Assembly (NCBI GenBank): GCA_016708925.1
Contig: JADJET010000003.1
Span: forward strand, 186,001 to 250,000
From: Gammaproteobacteria bacterium
Lineage (GTDB): Bacteria > Pseudomonadota > Gammaproteobacteria > Pseudomonadales > Porticoccaceae
Length of the DNA: 64,000 nt
Reading direction: 5' to 3'
Shown here: piece by piece, positions 29,421 to 43,959 of the stretch
Numbering within the stretch: the stretch's first letter is position 1
Layout: each line of letters begins with the position of its first letter
Made by a program: the position numbers and the translations under genes
Notes under the pieces: generated by a model
The model's database searches: none
What the model saw: the letters and a program-made list of their open reading frames with translations, nothing else
What the model was told of the DNA's origin: nothing

Positions 29421-30437
29421 TCAAGGCTCTATTGCGCTCATCTGGCGGCCTGCGGCGAGCCGGGCGCCCATGGCCCCGAGTGCGCCGGCGGCGATCGCCA
29501 GCACCAGCAGCTCCACCACTCCCAGTCGCGCCAGGCTCCACTGGCTCTGGTACAGGGCGGCCAGCCGGTCCACGGGATAATGCAGCCACCAGCGGCCGGC
29601 AGCGACCATGACCCAGGACAGGATTCCGCCGCCCAGGCCGTACCAGAACCCCATATACAGGAACGGTCGCCGCGCGAAGGCATCGGTGCCGCCGACCAGT
29701 TTGACCACCAGAATTTCCTCCCGACAGTTTTCGATGGCCAGTCGGATCGTGTTGCCCACGATCAACAACACCCCCAGCGCGAGTACCGCCGCAAGCGCCA
29801 GGGCGGCTTGCCGGCCGATAGCGGCGATGGCATTCACCCGCGCGACCCATTGGGTATCGATCTGGACCTCGTCCACCGGCGGCAGCTTCGCGAATTCGTC
29901 CGCCAGCGCGGTCAGCGCGGCAGCGCTGGGCTGATCCCGTGCCGTCACCACTGCCACGGGCGGCAGGGGATTGCGGTCCAGCAGATCCAGGGCGTCGCCG
30001 AAGCCCGAGCTCGCCTTGAATTCGGCGAGCCCCTGTTCCGCGGAAATGAACTGCACTGCGCTGACACCCGCATGTTCCCGCAGTTGCGCGAGGAGTCCGT
30101 CAATCGCCTTCGGGGCCGCATCCTGGTGCAGATACAGGGTGAGCCGGTTGCCCGCATCCAGCCCCCCGGCCAGCTGTTGCAGGCTCGCCACCACCAGATA
30201 GAGCGCGGTGGGCAGCGCCAGCGCAATCGCGATAACCAACAGCGTCATCAGGCTTTGCACCGGCGCGGCCGCGAGCCGGACCAGGCTCCGCGCCGCCGTC
30301 TCACGGTGATGGCGCGCACCAGCGGCAAACCGATCGCGCAGGCGCAGGCGGCGCGCGCTCGCTCCCGGCGGCGCTCGGGTCCCGCTCGCGGGCGCCGGGC
30401 GCGGGGCGCGCGGCGGCGTCCGGTCAGCCCGCGGCAT
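29421..30437 (-). CDS. ftsX: Cell-division ABC permease FtsX
   Basis: 338 residues from the ATG at 30435-30437, preceded by GGGGAG. A Pro/Arg-rich cytoplasmic N-terminus (about 50 residues) is followed by helix 1 (LLVIAIALALPTALYLV), a large periplasmic loop (about 100-200, containing FISAEQGLAEF) and three C-terminal helices. The C-terminal motif NTIRLAIENCREEILVVKLV is conserved. FtsX pairs with FtsE to activate septal peptidoglycan amidases. Its start lies within the last codons of ftsE. Confidence 0.95.
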   Translation of the reverse strand: MPRADRTPPRAPRPAPASGTRAPPGASARRLRLRDRFAAGARHHRETAARSLVRLAAAPVQSLMTLLVIAIALALPTALYLVVASLQQLAGGLDAGNRLTLYLHQDAAPKAIDGLLAQLREHAGVSAVQFISAEQGLAEFKASSGFGDALDLLDRNPLPPVAVVTARDQPSAAALTALADEFAKLPPVDEVQIDTQWVARVNAIAAIGRQAALALAAVLALGVLLIVGNTIRLAIENCREEILVVKLVGGTDAFARRPFLYMGFWYGLGGGILSWVMVAAGRWWLHYPVDRLAALYQSQWSLARLGVVELLVLAIAAGALGAMGARLAAGRQMSAIEP

Positions 30438-31101
30438 CGGCGTCGCTCCCCGCGACCAGGCGGCCATTCCTGAGTTGCAACTGCCGCCGTCCCATCGCCT
30501 CGATGAGGCCGATATCGTGGGTCGCGATCAGCACGGTGACGCCGATATCGCTGAAATCGCTGAACAGTTTCATGATTTCCATGGACAGCTCGGGATCCAG
30601 GTTGCCGGTGGGCTCGTCGGCCAGCAGGATGCGCGGTGTGTGCACCACGGCGCGCGCGATACCCACCCGCTGCTGCTCGCCGCTCGACAACTCCAGCGGC
30701 TTGCTGTGTTCCCGAGCCAGCAATCCCACCTTGTCGAGCGCGGCACGCACCCGCCGCGCCACGTCGCTGGCACGGTAGCCGGACACCCGCAGCGGCAGGG
30801 CGACGTTGTCGTGAATGCTGCGATCGAGCAGCAGATGGTGGTTCTGAAACACCACCCCGATGTTGCGGCGGTAATGGGGAATCTGGCTCCGGTGCAGGCG
30901 CCCCAGGCCGCGGCCGTTGATCAGTATCTGGCCCTGGGTCGGGCGCTCCAGCAACATGATCAGGCGCAGCAGGGAGCTTTTGCCGGCGCCGGAATGGCCG
31001 GTGAGAAATGCGAGCTCACCGGCGCGCAGCGCGAAACTCACCTCGCTCAGGGCGTCGTGGCCGCCGGGATAGCGTTTGCAGACCTGATCGAACCGGATCA
31101 T
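30424..31101 (-). CDS. ftsE: Cell-division ATP-binding protein FtsE
   Basis: 225 residues. Walker A GHSGAGKSSLLRLI, Q-loop VVFQNHHLLLDRS, signature LSSGEQQRVGIARAVV and Walker B ILLADEPTGNLDPE. FtsE is the cytoplasmic ATPase of the FtsEX complex at the division septum. It starts directly after the ftsY stop and overlaps ftsX by 14 bases. The second signature residue is Ser rather than the usual Gly. Confidence 0.97.
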   Translation of the reverse strand: MIRFDQVCKRYPGGHDALSEVSFALRAGELAFLTGHSGAGKSSLLRLIMLLERPTQGQILINGRGLGRLHRSQIPHYRRNIGVVFQNHHLLLDRSIHDNVALPLRVSGYRASDVARRVRAALDKVGLLAREHSKPLELSSGEQQRVGIARAVVHTPRILLADEPTGNLDPELSMEIMKLFSDFSDIGVTVLIATHDIGLIEAMGRRQLQLRNGRLVAGSDADAAG

Positions 31102-32256
31102 CTATCCGACGTTGTCCGAGGTGGCGAGCAACGCATCGACAAAAAGTTCGGCGTCGAACGGTTGCAGGTCGTCGATACCTTCGCCCAGACCCACGTAGCG
31201 AATGGGCACGCCGAATTCGCGGCACAGTGCAAAAATCACCCCACCCTTGGCGGTGCCATCCAGCTTGGTGAGCGCGATTCCGGTCACGGCGACGGCGGCG
31301 CTGAACTGGCGCATCTGGACCACCGCGTTCTGCCCGGTGCCGGCGTCCAGCACCAGCAGGGTTTCGTGGGGCGCGTCGGGGTCGAGTTTCGCCATCACCC
31401 GGCGCACCTTGGTCAACTCCGCCATGAGGTTGTCCTTGGTGTGCAGACGACCGGCAGTATCGGCGATCACCACATCCAGTTGCCGCGCCTGCGCCGACTG
31501 GATGGCGTCGAAAATAACGGAGGCGCTGTCGGCGCCCGTGCCCTGGGAGACCACCGGCACGCGATTGCGCTCGCCCCAGGCCTGCAACTGCTCCACCGCG
31601 GCCGCGCGGAAGGTATCGCCGGCCGCGAGCATCAGCGTGCGGCCCTCGGATTGCAGGCGGTGTGCCAGCTTGCCGATGGTGGTGGTCTTGCCGACGCCGT
31701 TGACGCCGACTACCAGCATCACAAAGGGCGTTTGACGGTCGATCACCAGGGGTTGCTGGCAGGGTTCGAGCAGCTCCAGCAGCAGCGCCCGCAGCTCGCC
31801 GCGCAGCGCCTGGGCATCGCCGAGGTTGCGCCGCTTGACCCGCGCGGTGAGTTCGGCGATCACGGCGCTGGCCGTTTCGACGCCCACGTCGGCCATCAGC
31901 AGGCTGGTTTCAAGTTCTTCGTAGAGCTCGGCATCGATGGCCTTGCGACCGAGCAGCAGATTGCCCAGCCCCGCGCCGGTGCGCGCCAGGGCGCGCCGGA
32001 ACAGCCCGCGCCGCGCGGGTTCTTCGCCTTGTGCCGGCGCTGCGATGGGCGCGGGTTTTTCGACCACAACCGCTGGCGTCGCCAATCCGGAATCGGCCAC
32101 TCCGTCGGCCAGACTTGCGACCCTCGCTTCGGGAGCAGGCTCGGGTGTCGGTTGCAGTGGGGCGGCGCTTTCCGCGCTGTCCTTGCGGCGGCGAAACAGC
32201 GCAAACAGACCGCCTCGTTCCGGCGATTTTGGCGCTGCGGTGTCGTCGCTTGTCAT
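31102..32256 (-). CDS. ftsY: Signal recognition particle receptor FtsY
   Basis: 384 residues. A variable acidic/Pro-rich N-terminus (about 1-90) is followed by an N domain and a GTPase G domain with GVNGVGKTTTIGKLA (G1), DTAGRLHTKDNLMAEL (G3), TKLDGTAKGG (G4) and a C-terminal GLGEGIDDLQPFD. It docks ribosome-nascent-chain complexes carrying SRP at the inner membrane. It is transcribed with ftsE/ftsX and is divergent from rsmD. Confidence 0.97.
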   Translation of the reverse strand: MTSDDTAAPKSPERGGLFALFRRRKDSAESAAPLQPTPEPAPEARVASLADGVADSGLATPAVVVEKPAPIAAPAQGEEPARRGLFRRALARTGAGLGNLLLGRKAIDAELYEELETSLLMADVGVETASAVIAELTARVKRRNLGDAQALRGELRALLLELLEPCQQPLVIDRQTPFVMLVVGVNGVGKTTTIGKLAHRLQSEGRTLMLAAGDTFRAAAVEQLQAWGERNRVPVVSQGTGADSASVIFDAIQSAQARQLDVVIADTAGRLHTKDNLMAELTKVRRVMAKLDPDAPHETLLVLDAGTGQNAVVQMRQFSAAVAVTGIALTKLDGTAKGGVIFALCREFGVPIRYVGLGEGIDDLQPFDAELFVDALLATSDNVG

Positions 32257-32321
32257 GAGTCTGGGCGGCTGGAATGGGGGCCGTGTATCCTACCATTCCC
32301 CACCGACACCGGAGTACGCGC

Positions 32322-32948
32322 GTGCCGTATTCGCGCGGCAATTCAGGTAATCCTTCCCGCCACGACACCGGGGTCGTGCGCATCATCGCCGGGCGCTGGC
32401 GTGGGCGGAAACTCGTGTTTCCGGCCCTGCCGGGACTGCGCCCGACGGGAGATCGCCTGCGCGAGACGCTGTTCAACTGGTTGCAGCCGATACTGCCGGG
32501 GGCCCGTTGCCTGGATCTGTTTGCCGGCTCCGGCGCATTGGGCCTGGAAGCCGCCTCGCGGGATGCGTCCCGAGTCCGTCTGATCGAATCCGATCCCGTG
32601 GCGGCAAAGGCACTGCGCAATGCCTGCGCGTTGCTGGAAGCCGACCAGGTAGAGGTGTTCCACGCCGATGCATTGGCCTGGCTGGCGCGACCTTCGCCGC
32701 CGGCCGGCACCTATGACATCATCTTTCTCGATCCACCTTTTTCCGGCGATTTACTCAACCGTGCGATCCCCGCGCTCGAAGCCTCCGGAGTGCTGGCCGC
32801 GCCGGCGTGGATTTATCTCGAAACCGCGCGCGGAGCGGCCATTACCGAACTACCCAGGAACTGGCATTTACACCGGGAAAAGTGCTCCGGAGACGTCTGT
32901 TGCCGGCTGTTTCGGCGCGATCCTGGCGCGATTGAGGGGGCTGGGTAA
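32322..32948 (+). CDS. rsmD: 16S rRNA (guanine966-N2)-methyltransferase RsmD
   Basis: 208 residues from the GTG at 32322, with GGAG seven bases upstream. Motifs: VRIIAGRWRGRKLVFP and RPTGDRLRETLFNWL (RsmD-specific), SAM site CLDLFAGSGALGLEA, catalytic IIFLDPPFSG (DPPF). It methylates G966 of 16S rRNA. It is followed 36 bases later by coaD, the usual pairing. Confidence 0.95.
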   Translation: MPYSRGNSGNPSRHDTGVVRIIAGRWRGRKLVFPALPGLRPTGDRLRETLFNWLQPILPGARCLDLFAGSGALGLEAASRDASRVRLIESDPVAAKALRNACALLEADQVEVFHADALAWLARPSPPAGTYDIIFLDPPFSGDLLNRAIPALEASGVLAAPAWIYLETARGAAITELPRNWHLHREKCSGDVCCRLFRRDPGAIEGAG

Positions 32949-33461
<513 letters not shown>

Positions 33462-33468
33462 CCCGAGC

Positions 33469-34284
33469 TCAGCGCTGACAACTGGCGCAATAGACGGTGG
33501 TGCGCTGACCGAGCCGCACCTCCTGGAGAAGACGCCCACACTTTTTGCAGGGTTCGCCGGCGCGACCGTAGACCTGCAACTGCTGCCGAAAATACCCGGG
33601 CTTGCCATCGCCACCGACGAAATCGCGCAGCGTGGTACCGCCTTGCCGGATCGCGGCGCCCAGCACCGCCCTGGCCATCGCCACGACCGATTCATAGCGC
33701 GACCGTGCGATGCGGCCCGCCGCGCGCAAGGGATGCACTCCACTCAGGAACAGGATTTCATTGGCGTAGATATTGCCGATGCCGACCACCACGTGGCTGT
33801 CCATCAGGAAGCTCTTTACCGGCACCCGGCGTCCGCGCGACCGGTGGTAGAGGTAGTCGGCATCGAAGCTTTCGCTCAGGGGTTCCGGCCCCAGATCGCG
33901 CAGCAGCGGATGCGCAAACGGATCGCCGGTCAACCACAGCACCGCGCCGAAACGGCGCGGGTCGGTAAAGCGCAACACACCGCCGTCGTCGAGCAGCAGA
34001 TCGAGGTGATCGTGGAGACCCGCGGCCTGCCCGGGCGCGACCATGCGCAAGCTGCCGGACATGCCCAGATGCAGCAGCAGGTGACCGTCGTCGAGGGCAA
34101 GCAGCAGGTATTTCCCGCGCCGCTGGCCGCCATGGATGTATTGACCGGGCAGCAGGTCCGCCAACGCCGCGGGCACCGGCCAGCGCAGCGCCGGCTGGCG
34201 CACCCGCAAGGCCGCGACACGGCGCCCTTCCAGATGCGGCAGGATGCCGCGCAGGGTGGTTTCGACTTCCGGAAGCTCGGGCAG
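33469..34284 (-). CDS. mutM: Formamidopyrimidine-DNA glycosylase with an apparent CTG start
   Basis: 271 residues if translation begins at the CTG at 34282-34284, giving (M)PELPEVETTLRGILPHL, the invariant N-terminus whose Pro2 and Glu3 are catalytic. Between the in-frame stop and this codon there is no ATG, GTG or TTG. GGGAGG lies eight bases upstream, as expected for a start here. Other marks: KYLLLALDDGHLLLHLGMSG, VGIGNIYANEILFLSGVHP and the zinc finger CKKCGRLLQEV...CASCQ at the end. It removes oxidised purines from DNA. A TTG at 34209 would delete the active site. Confidence 0.93.
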   Translation of the reverse strand: MPELPEVETTLRGILPHLEGRRVAALRVRQPALRWPVPAALADLLPGQYIHGGQRRGKYLLLALDDGHLLLHLGMSGSLRMVAPGQAAGLHDHLDLLLDDGGVLRFTDPRRFGAVLWLTGDPFAHPLLRDLGPEPLSESFDADYLYHRSRGRRVPVKSFLMDSHVVVGIGNIYANEILFLSGVHPLRAAGRIARSRYESVVAMARAVLGAAIRQGGTTLRDFVGGDGKPGYFRQQLQVYGRAGEPCKKCGRLLQEVRLGQRTTVYCASCQR

Positions 34285-34367
34285 GGGGCACGCCTCCCAT
34301 CGGCACTGTTGGCGAGGTTATCTCAAGGCAGGGTCAATGTTTCTCGATATCCTCGGCGCCCGGGCAC

Positions 34368-34392
34368 AAAAAAACCCGGGGATACCGGGCTT
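34368..34392 (-). terminator. Rho-independent terminator of rpmB-rpmG
   Basis: Reading leftwards: CCCGG, TATCC loop, CCGGG, followed by seven T. It lies just beyond the rpmG stop at 34419. Confidence 0.85.
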
Positions 34393-34418
34393 TGTTTGCG
34401 ACCCATGCCAGCGGGCGC

Positions 34419-34586
34419 TTACTTGATCTTGGCTTCCTTGTAGATCACATGCTGGCGCACGACCGGATCGTATTTCTTCATTTCGATCTTTTCGGGCTTG
34501 GTGCGCTTGTTCTTGCTCGTGGTGTAGTAGTGCCCGGTGCCCGCGCTGGACACCAGCTTGATCAGATCGCGATTCGATTTGGCCAT
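34419..34586 (-). CDS. rpmG: 50S ribosomal protein L33
   Basis: 55 residues from the ATG at 34584-34586: [20 protein letters not shown], then [20 protein letters not shown], ending [10 protein letters not shown]. Sequence and length are those of the cysteine-free bacterial L33 form. It lies eight bases after rpmB in the normal rpmB-rpmG order, with a terminator following. Confidence 0.97.
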   Translation of the reverse strand: MAKSNRDLIKLVSSAGTGHYYTTSKNKRTKPEKIEMKKYDPVVRQHVIYKEAKIK

Positions 34587-34594
34587 GCTGCCTC

Positions 34595-34831
34595 CTAGAC
34601 CTTGCTGCCGCTGGCACGGAGGTCCGCAAGCACCTGCTCGATACCCAGTCGGTCGATGATCCGCAGTCCTTTGGTGGATACGCGGAGCTTCACAAAGCGC
34701 CGTTGGGACTCGACCCAGAATCTGTGGGTATGCAGATTCGGTTCGAACCGACGTCGCGTTCTGTTCTTGGCGTGGGAAACGTTATTCCCCACCATCGGGC
34801 GCTTGCCCGTGACCTGACACACTCTTGACAT
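34595..34831 (-). CDS. rpmB: 50S ribosomal protein L28
   Basis: 78 residues: [40 protein letters not shown], then [20 protein letters not shown]. This is the family sequence at its usual length of 78. First gene of rpmB-rpmG. Confidence 0.98.
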   Translation of the reverse strand: MSRVCQVTGKRPMVGNNVSHAKNRTRRRFEPNLHTHRFWVESQRRFVKLRVSTKGLRIIDRLGIEQVLADLRASGSKV

Positions 34832-34922
34832 AACCGCCTCTGAAATCGGCGCTGTAACGCCGCCCGCGCGAGAAGGCGCGCTTTATATCAAAGCAGGGGG
34901 GGCGAAAGCAAGCCGGAAATGC

Positions 34923-35597
34923 TCACAGCAGGCCCCGCTCGGCCAGTGAAACCACCTGCCCGGCGCCCACCACGAAGTGGTCGAGCAGACGCACATCGAC
35001 CAGCGCCAGCGCTTCCCGCAGCCGGGCGGTGATGCGGCGGTCGTCGGCGCTCGGCTCCGCCACGCCGGAGGGGTGGTTGTGACCGACGATCACCGCCGCG
35101 GCATTGTGGAAGAGGGCGCGCCGCACCACCTCGCGCGGATGGACGCTGGCGCCGTCGATGGTGCCCTGAAACAGATCCTCGGTGGCGATCAGGCGATGCC
35201 GGGTGTCGAGAAACAGCGCCACGAAGATTTCGCGGGAATGCCCGCTCAAATGCGCCTGCAAATACTGCGCGGCGCCCTCGGGCGCGGTAAAGGCATCGCC
35301 GCGCTCCAGTTGTGCGCTGAAATAGCGGCGCGCCAGTTCGAGCACCGCCTGCAACTGCACATACTTGACGGGACCGAGTCCCTTGCCGGCGCAGAAGCCC
35401 CGTTGGTCCGCCGCGAGCAGCGCCGCCAGGCCGCCGAACTGGCCCAGGAGATCCCGCGCCAAGTCCACCGCGCTCTTGCCCGCGTGTCCGGTGCGCAAAA
35501 AAATGGCGAGCAGCTCGGCATCGGACAACGCCCGCGCTCCGCGCTCCAGAAGTTTTTCCCGTGGCCGTTCGCCCGCCGGCCAATGCCGAATCGCCAT
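34923..35597 (-). CDS. radC: RadC family protein (JAB/MPN metalloprotease-like)
   Basis: 224 residues from the ATG at 35595-35597, which has GGAGGT upstream; an ATG at 35609 is an alternative. An N-terminal helix-hairpin-helix region ([20 protein letters not shown]) is followed by the JAMM signature near residue 170: [15 protein letters not shown]...EPSADD, with the zinc-binding H-x-H-x(7-10)-D. A catalytic Glu is expected earlier ([16 protein letters not shown]). Its role is uncertain; the original DNA-repair claim for E. coli radC was withdrawn. It is divergent from coaBC. Confidence 0.92.
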   Translation of the reverse strand: MAIRHWPAGERPREKLLERGARALSDAELLAIFLRTGHAGKSAVDLARDLLGQFGGLAALLAADQRGFCAGKGLGPVKYVQLQAVLELARRYFSAQLERGDAFTAPEGAAQYLQAHLSGHSREIFVALFLDTRHRLIATEDLFQGTIDGASVHPREVVRRALFHNAAAVIVGHNHPSGVAEPSADDRRITARLREALALVDVRLLDHFVVGAGQVVSLAERGLL

Positions 35598-35668
35598 CCT
35601 GACCTCCATGTCCGGTAAAATCCCGGTTCGATGCTATCTTACGCATTCACCAGCTCGAAAGGGACGGC

Positions 35669-36903
35669 ATGGGGACTCTCGCCAACAAACGCGTGGTGCT
35701 GGGCGTTACCGGCGGCATCGCGGCCTACAAGAGCGCCGACCTGCTGCGCCGGTTGCAGACCGCCGGCGCGGAAGTGCGGGTGGTGATGACGGCGGCCGCC
35801 ACCGAATTCGTCACGCCGCTGACCTTCCAGGCGCTGTCCGGCCATCCCGTCCATCTGGATCTGCTCGATCCCGCCGCCGAGGCGGCGATGGGTCACATCG
35901 CCCTGGCCCGCTGGGCGGACGTGATACTGGTGGCGCCGGCGAGCGCGGACTTCATCGCGCGCCTCGCCCAGGGCGAGGGTGGCGATCTGCTGACCACCCT
36001 CTGCCTCGCCAGTATCGGGCCGGTAGCGGTGGCGCCGGCGATGAACCAGGCCATGTGGGCAAAACCCGCGACCAGTGCCAATGTGCGCACGCTGGGCGAG
36101 CGCGGAATCCGCGTCTTCGGACCCGCGGCGGGCTATCAGGCCTGCGGCGACACCGGCGCGGGACGCATGGAGGAGCCCGAGGTGCTGACGCTCGGCGTCG
36201 CGGAACTGTTCGCGACCGGGGCACTGGAAGGTCGCAAGGTGGTGATCACCGCGGGGCCCACCCGGGAGGCCATCGACCCGGTGCGCTATCTGTCCAATCA
36301 CAGCTCCGGCAAGATGGGGTACGCCCTCGCCGAAGCCGCCCGCGAGGCGGGCGCCGATACCGTGCTCATCAGCGGACCGGTGGCGCTGCCGGTTCCCGCC
36401 CGGGTGCGCTGCGTCAAGGTCACCAGCGCCGCCGAGATGCTCGCCGCCAGCCTCGCCGAAGTCGCCGATGCCGATCTGTTCATCGCCGCTGCCGCGGTCG
36501 CGGATTACCGGCCGCGCACGGTCGCCAGCCAGAAGATCAAGAAATCCGGGGACACCCTCAGCCTCGAGCTCGAACCCAATCCGGATATCGTCGCCACGGT
36601 GGCGGCCCTTGCCGAGCGCCCCTTTGTGGTCGGGTTCGCCGCGGAGACCGAAAATCTCCTCGACAATGCGCGCTCCAAACTGCTCCTCAAAGGACTTGAC
36701 CTGGTGATCGCCAACGATGTATCCGATACGGAGATCGGTTTCGGCAGCGATGACAACCAGGTGCTGCTGATTTCCGCGTTCGAAACCCTGCGTCCGCCAC
36801 GGATGAACAAAGCCCCCCTGGCGCGCCTGCTGATCGACCATATCGCGACCCTAATGCGCACCGGCGGCACCGCGAATCCGGCACCGGAACGGGAGGTCCT
36901 GGT

Positions 36904-36907
<4 letters not shown>
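35669..36907 (+). CDS. coaBC: Bifunctional phosphopantothenoylcysteine decarboxylase/phosphopantothenate-cysteine ligase
   Basis: 412 residues. The CoaC half (1-185): VVLGVTGGIAAYKSADLLRR, HIALARWADVILVAPASADF with its catalytic His, PAMNQAMW and ACGDTGAGRM. The CoaB half (about 190-405): VVITAGPTREAIDPVRYLSN, HSSGKMGYALAEA, AAAVADYRP and KIKKSG. Together they make 4'-phosphopantetheine from phosphopantothenate, cysteine and CTP. coaD, the next enzyme of the pathway, lies 2 kb away. Here the next gene overlaps directly; the dut gene usually found here is absent. Confidence 0.96.
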
Positions 36908-40935
<4,028 letters not shown>

Positions 40936-41543
40936 AACGCGCGATGTACCCCGCGTAGAGCCGCTCGACTTCGGTGTACTGAAGCTTGCGTTCATCCAAA
41001 CGCGTGCGGGCCTGCTCCAGCTTCTGATTCAAACCTTTGAGTTCTTCGAGGAGCTTGGCGGGCACCGGTTTGCCGCCGCGCTGCAGGTCGGCAGCGCTAT
41101 CCTCGGTTGCCATACGCTGGCGCTCCATCTCCTCGACGCGCACTCTGTCGGTGCCCATTTCGCGTTCAACCTCCAGCAGCCGCCGCGTCTTGACCACCTC
41201 GATATCAGCCACCGTGCTGTAGCTGCTGAGCAGGTAGCGATCGACTTTGTCCTGGTGGTCGGTTCGAGCCGGCGCCGCCGTCGCAGGGTCTCCCGGCGCC
41301 GCTTTATCGCCGCTGGCGGCGACGGTTTCCAGAACCCGGCCATCCTTGGATAGAATTTCATAGCCGCTCGACGCCGCGCTTTCAGGTACTGTGTGGTCAA
41401 TCACCAGCACACCCTCGGCATTGCGATAACGGTAAAGATTGGCCGCATCCACAGGCAGCGCCGCCAGCAGCCACAGTCCGAGCAGCGCGCCCCCCGTCAG
41501 TATCTGTCTCCCTGTCACCGCCTTGGTCTCCTCTCGCCAGTGG

Positions 41544-42179
41544 TTAAACACCGTAAGCACGGCGGTAATCACGTACCGTCGCCACCCGTGCCGGCGCAGC
41601 CGTATCAAGATATTCGATGATGTTATCGATATCGATGATGCTCATCACAGGCACGCCCAGCTCTTCTGCCACTTCCTGGGTCGCCGAGCAAGCCCCTCGG
41701 CCGCGCTCCCGACGATCCAGGCCCAACACCACACCCGCGAGGGTTGCGCCGGCATTGCGGAGCAGGGCTGCGGCGTCGCGGATAGCGGTCCCGGCGGTGA
41801 TGACATCGTCGACGATGAGGGCGCGTCCTGCGGCCGGAGCACCCACCAGCATCCCGCCTTCGCCGTGGTCCTTGGCTTCCTTGCGGTTGAAGCACCAGGG
41901 CGTCTCGCGGTCGTGATGCCGCGCCAACGCCATGGCGGTTGCGACGGCCAGCGGGATGCCTTTGTAGGCGGGCCCGAACAAAAAATCGAAGGGTATGCCG
42001 GAGGCCACCACGGCGTCCGCATAGCACGCCCCCAGCCGGTTGAGGCTTGCGCCGTCGCAAAAACGCCCGGCATTGAAAAAATACGGACTCATCCGGCCCG
42101 ACTTGAGCTTGAATTCGCCAAACAGCAGCGCCTCGCGCGATACTGCGAGGTCGATGAAGTCGCGTTGATATGCCAGCAT
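41544..42179 (-). CDS. pyrE: Orotate phosphoribosyltransferase
   Basis: 211 residues. N-terminal [36 protein letters not shown], and the PRPP-binding motif [20 protein letters not shown]. It converts orotate to OMP in pyrimidine synthesis. It is divergent from crc, with rph convergent beyond crc, as in Pseudomonas. Confidence 0.97.
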   Translation of the reverse strand: MLAYQRDFIDLAVSREALLFGEFKLKSGRMSPYFFNAGRFCDGASLNRLGACYADAVVASGIPFDFLFGPAYKGIPLAVATAMALARHHDRETPWCFNRKEAKDHGEGGMLVGAPAAGRALIVDDVITAGTAIRDAAALLRNAGATLAGVVLGLDRRERGRGACSATQEVAEELGVPVMSIIDIDNIIEYLDTAAPARVATVRDYRRAYGV

Positions 42180-42275
42180 GCGGTACTCCTGGATCGTGCA
42201 CGCAAAGACGTTCGTAGTATGCCGTCCGGCGAAAGCGCCGGGTTATGATACAGGCCAACACCACAAGGGGCGATC

Positions 42276-43049
42276 ATGAGGGTTATCAGCGTATCCTGCG
42301 ACGGTATTTTCCAGGCCGCCGCGCGCGGTCTGTTCGAATGGCTGGCCGGACAGGACGCCGAGCTGATCTGTTTGCAGGATCTGCGGGCGCGCATTCCGGA
42401 AATGGAAGACAGGCCCGAATTCCAGCTCGATGGATACAGCGCCTACTATCTTGATGCATCCGATCCCCTGCGCGACGGCGTGGCGATCTACACCCGTGCG
42501 GTTCCCAAAGCCCTGATCTACGGGTTCGGACTGTTCAGCGGCGACGATACCGACGGCCGCTACCTGCAGGCCGACTTTGAAAACCTGAGCGTGATTTCCC
42601 TGCTGGCGCCCCAGGGTCCGGAACCCGCCCAGCAGGAAGCCAAGACCCGGTTTTTTACCAGCCTGCTCGCCCATATGGACAAAATCACCCGCAAGCGCCG
42701 ACGCTACATTTACTGCGGCAATTGGGGCATCGCAGCGACGGCGGCGGATATCGAGAATGCCGCTGACCACGCGAATTCGCCGGGATTTTTGCCCGAAGAT
42801 CGACAGTGGTGGCGCCAGGTTCAGGAGCAGGTCGGCTATGCGGATGCCTTCCGCGTCGCCAACACCGATGGCGACGAGTTCAGCTGGTGGCCGTCCGGCG
42901 CCCTGGGCAAGAGCGACGGCTGGCGCACGGATACCCAGCTGATATCGCGGGATCTGGTCCGCACCGTGGAATATGCGGCGATCTACAAGTCGAAAGCGTT
43001 TTCCAGTCACGCCCCGGTGATCGTCGACTACGACATCCTGGACATGTGA
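42276..43049 (+). CDS. crc: Crc homologue (exonuclease-III fold, catalytic residues lost)
   Basis: 257 residues, exonuclease III-like throughout. The Crc features are clear: MRVISVSCDGIFQAAARGLF, ELICLQDLRA, RRRYIYCGNWGIA and a C-terminal HAPVIVDYD. Compared by eye with E. coli Xth, the catalytic Asn7 is Ser, Glu34 is Asp, and the GDMN metal/catalytic loop is CGNW, so nuclease activity is unlikely. In Pseudomonas, Crc acts with Hfq to repress translation under catabolite control. The position between pyrE and rph is the same as there. Confidence 0.88.
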   Translation: MRVISVSCDGIFQAAARGLFEWLAGQDAELICLQDLRARIPEMEDRPEFQLDGYSAYYLDASDPLRDGVAIYTRAVPKALIYGFGLFSGDDTDGRYLQADFENLSVISLLAPQGPEPAQQEAKTRFFTSLLAHMDKITRKRRRYIYCGNWGIAATAADIENAADHANSPGFLPEDRQWWRQVQEQVGYADAFRVANTDGDEFSWWPSGALGKSDGWRTDTQLISRDLVRTVEYAAIYKSKAFSSHAPVIVDYDILDM

Positions 43050-43113
43050 TCGGTAGCAGCGCCATTCCTCCGCCGCCACCGATCTGCGCAAAACACGGGT
43101 TATTGGCGCGGAA

Positions 43114-43833
43114 TCATTGCGCCAGTGCCATCTGCTGGACCCGCACCAGATCGGCGATCCCCCGTTGCGCGAGCGCCAGCATGGCATTGAGATCGTCCGC
43201 CGAAAACGGCGCGGCCTCTGCCGTACCCTGCACTTCGACAAAACCGCCGGGCGCCGTCATCACCACATTGAGATCGGTTTCGGCGGTGGAATCCTCGGCG
43301 TAGTCGAGGTCGAGCACCGCCTCGCCCTGGTACATCCCGACCGACACCGAAGCCACCATGTACAGCAGTGGGTCATCGACGATGCGCTTGCGACGCTGGA
43401 GATAGCGAATGGCATCCACCAGGGCGACGCAGGCGCCGGTGATTGCCGCCGTGCGGGTGCCGCCGTCGGCCTGGATCACATCGCAATCGATGGTGATGGT
43501 GTTTTCACCCAACTTTTTCATATCGATGGCCGCGCGCAGCGAACGTCCGATCAGGCGCTGAATTTCCTGGGTACGACCGCCCTGACCGCCACGCGCCGCC
43601 TCCCGCCCCATGCGCGAATTGGTCGAGCGCGGCAGCATGCCGTATTCGGCCGTTACCCAGCCCTGATTCTTGCCGCGCAAAAAGCGCGGCACGCCTGGCT
43701 CGACGCTGGCCGTGCAGATCACCCGGGTGTCGCCGAACGACACCAGCACCGAACCTTCGGCGTGCTTGGTGAATTCGCGCTGTATTTTCACCGGACGCAA
43801 TTGTTCCGGGCGGCGACCGCTGGGTCTGGCCAT
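43114..43833 (-). CDS. rph: Ribonuclease PH
   Basis: 239 residues from the ATG at 43831-43833: [79 protein letters not shown] and the [12 protein letters not shown] end. These are the phosphate-dependent exoribonuclease motifs. It trims tRNA 3' ends. It is convergent with crc and divergent from yicC. Confidence 0.97.
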   Translation of the reverse strand: MARPSGRRPEQLRPVKIQREFTKHAEGSVLVSFGDTRVICTASVEPGVPRFLRGKNQGWVTAEYGMLPRSTNSRMGREAARGGQGGRTQEIQRLIGRSLRAAIDMKKLGENTITIDCDVIQADGGTRTAAITGACVALVDAIRYLQRRKRIVDDPLLYMVASVSVGMYQGEAVLDLDYAEDSTAETDLNVVMTAPGGFVEVQGTAEAAPFSADDLNAMLALAQRGIADLVRVQQMALAQ

Positions 43834-43959
43834 GGCATATCCTCGGTTGGAGCGCGGCTGGTCAGCCCGCAGCGCAGAATGGAGCGCCATTGTAGAGGAA
43901 GTGCCGGCGCGGCCCGCCCATTTGCTAAGATGGTCGCCTCTTTCCACTGTACCAACCCC

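Noticed and set aside
43117..43959. N-terminal 280-residue extension of yicC antisense to rph
   Set aside because: This is the shadow of rph; the yicC family begins at SMTAFAR.
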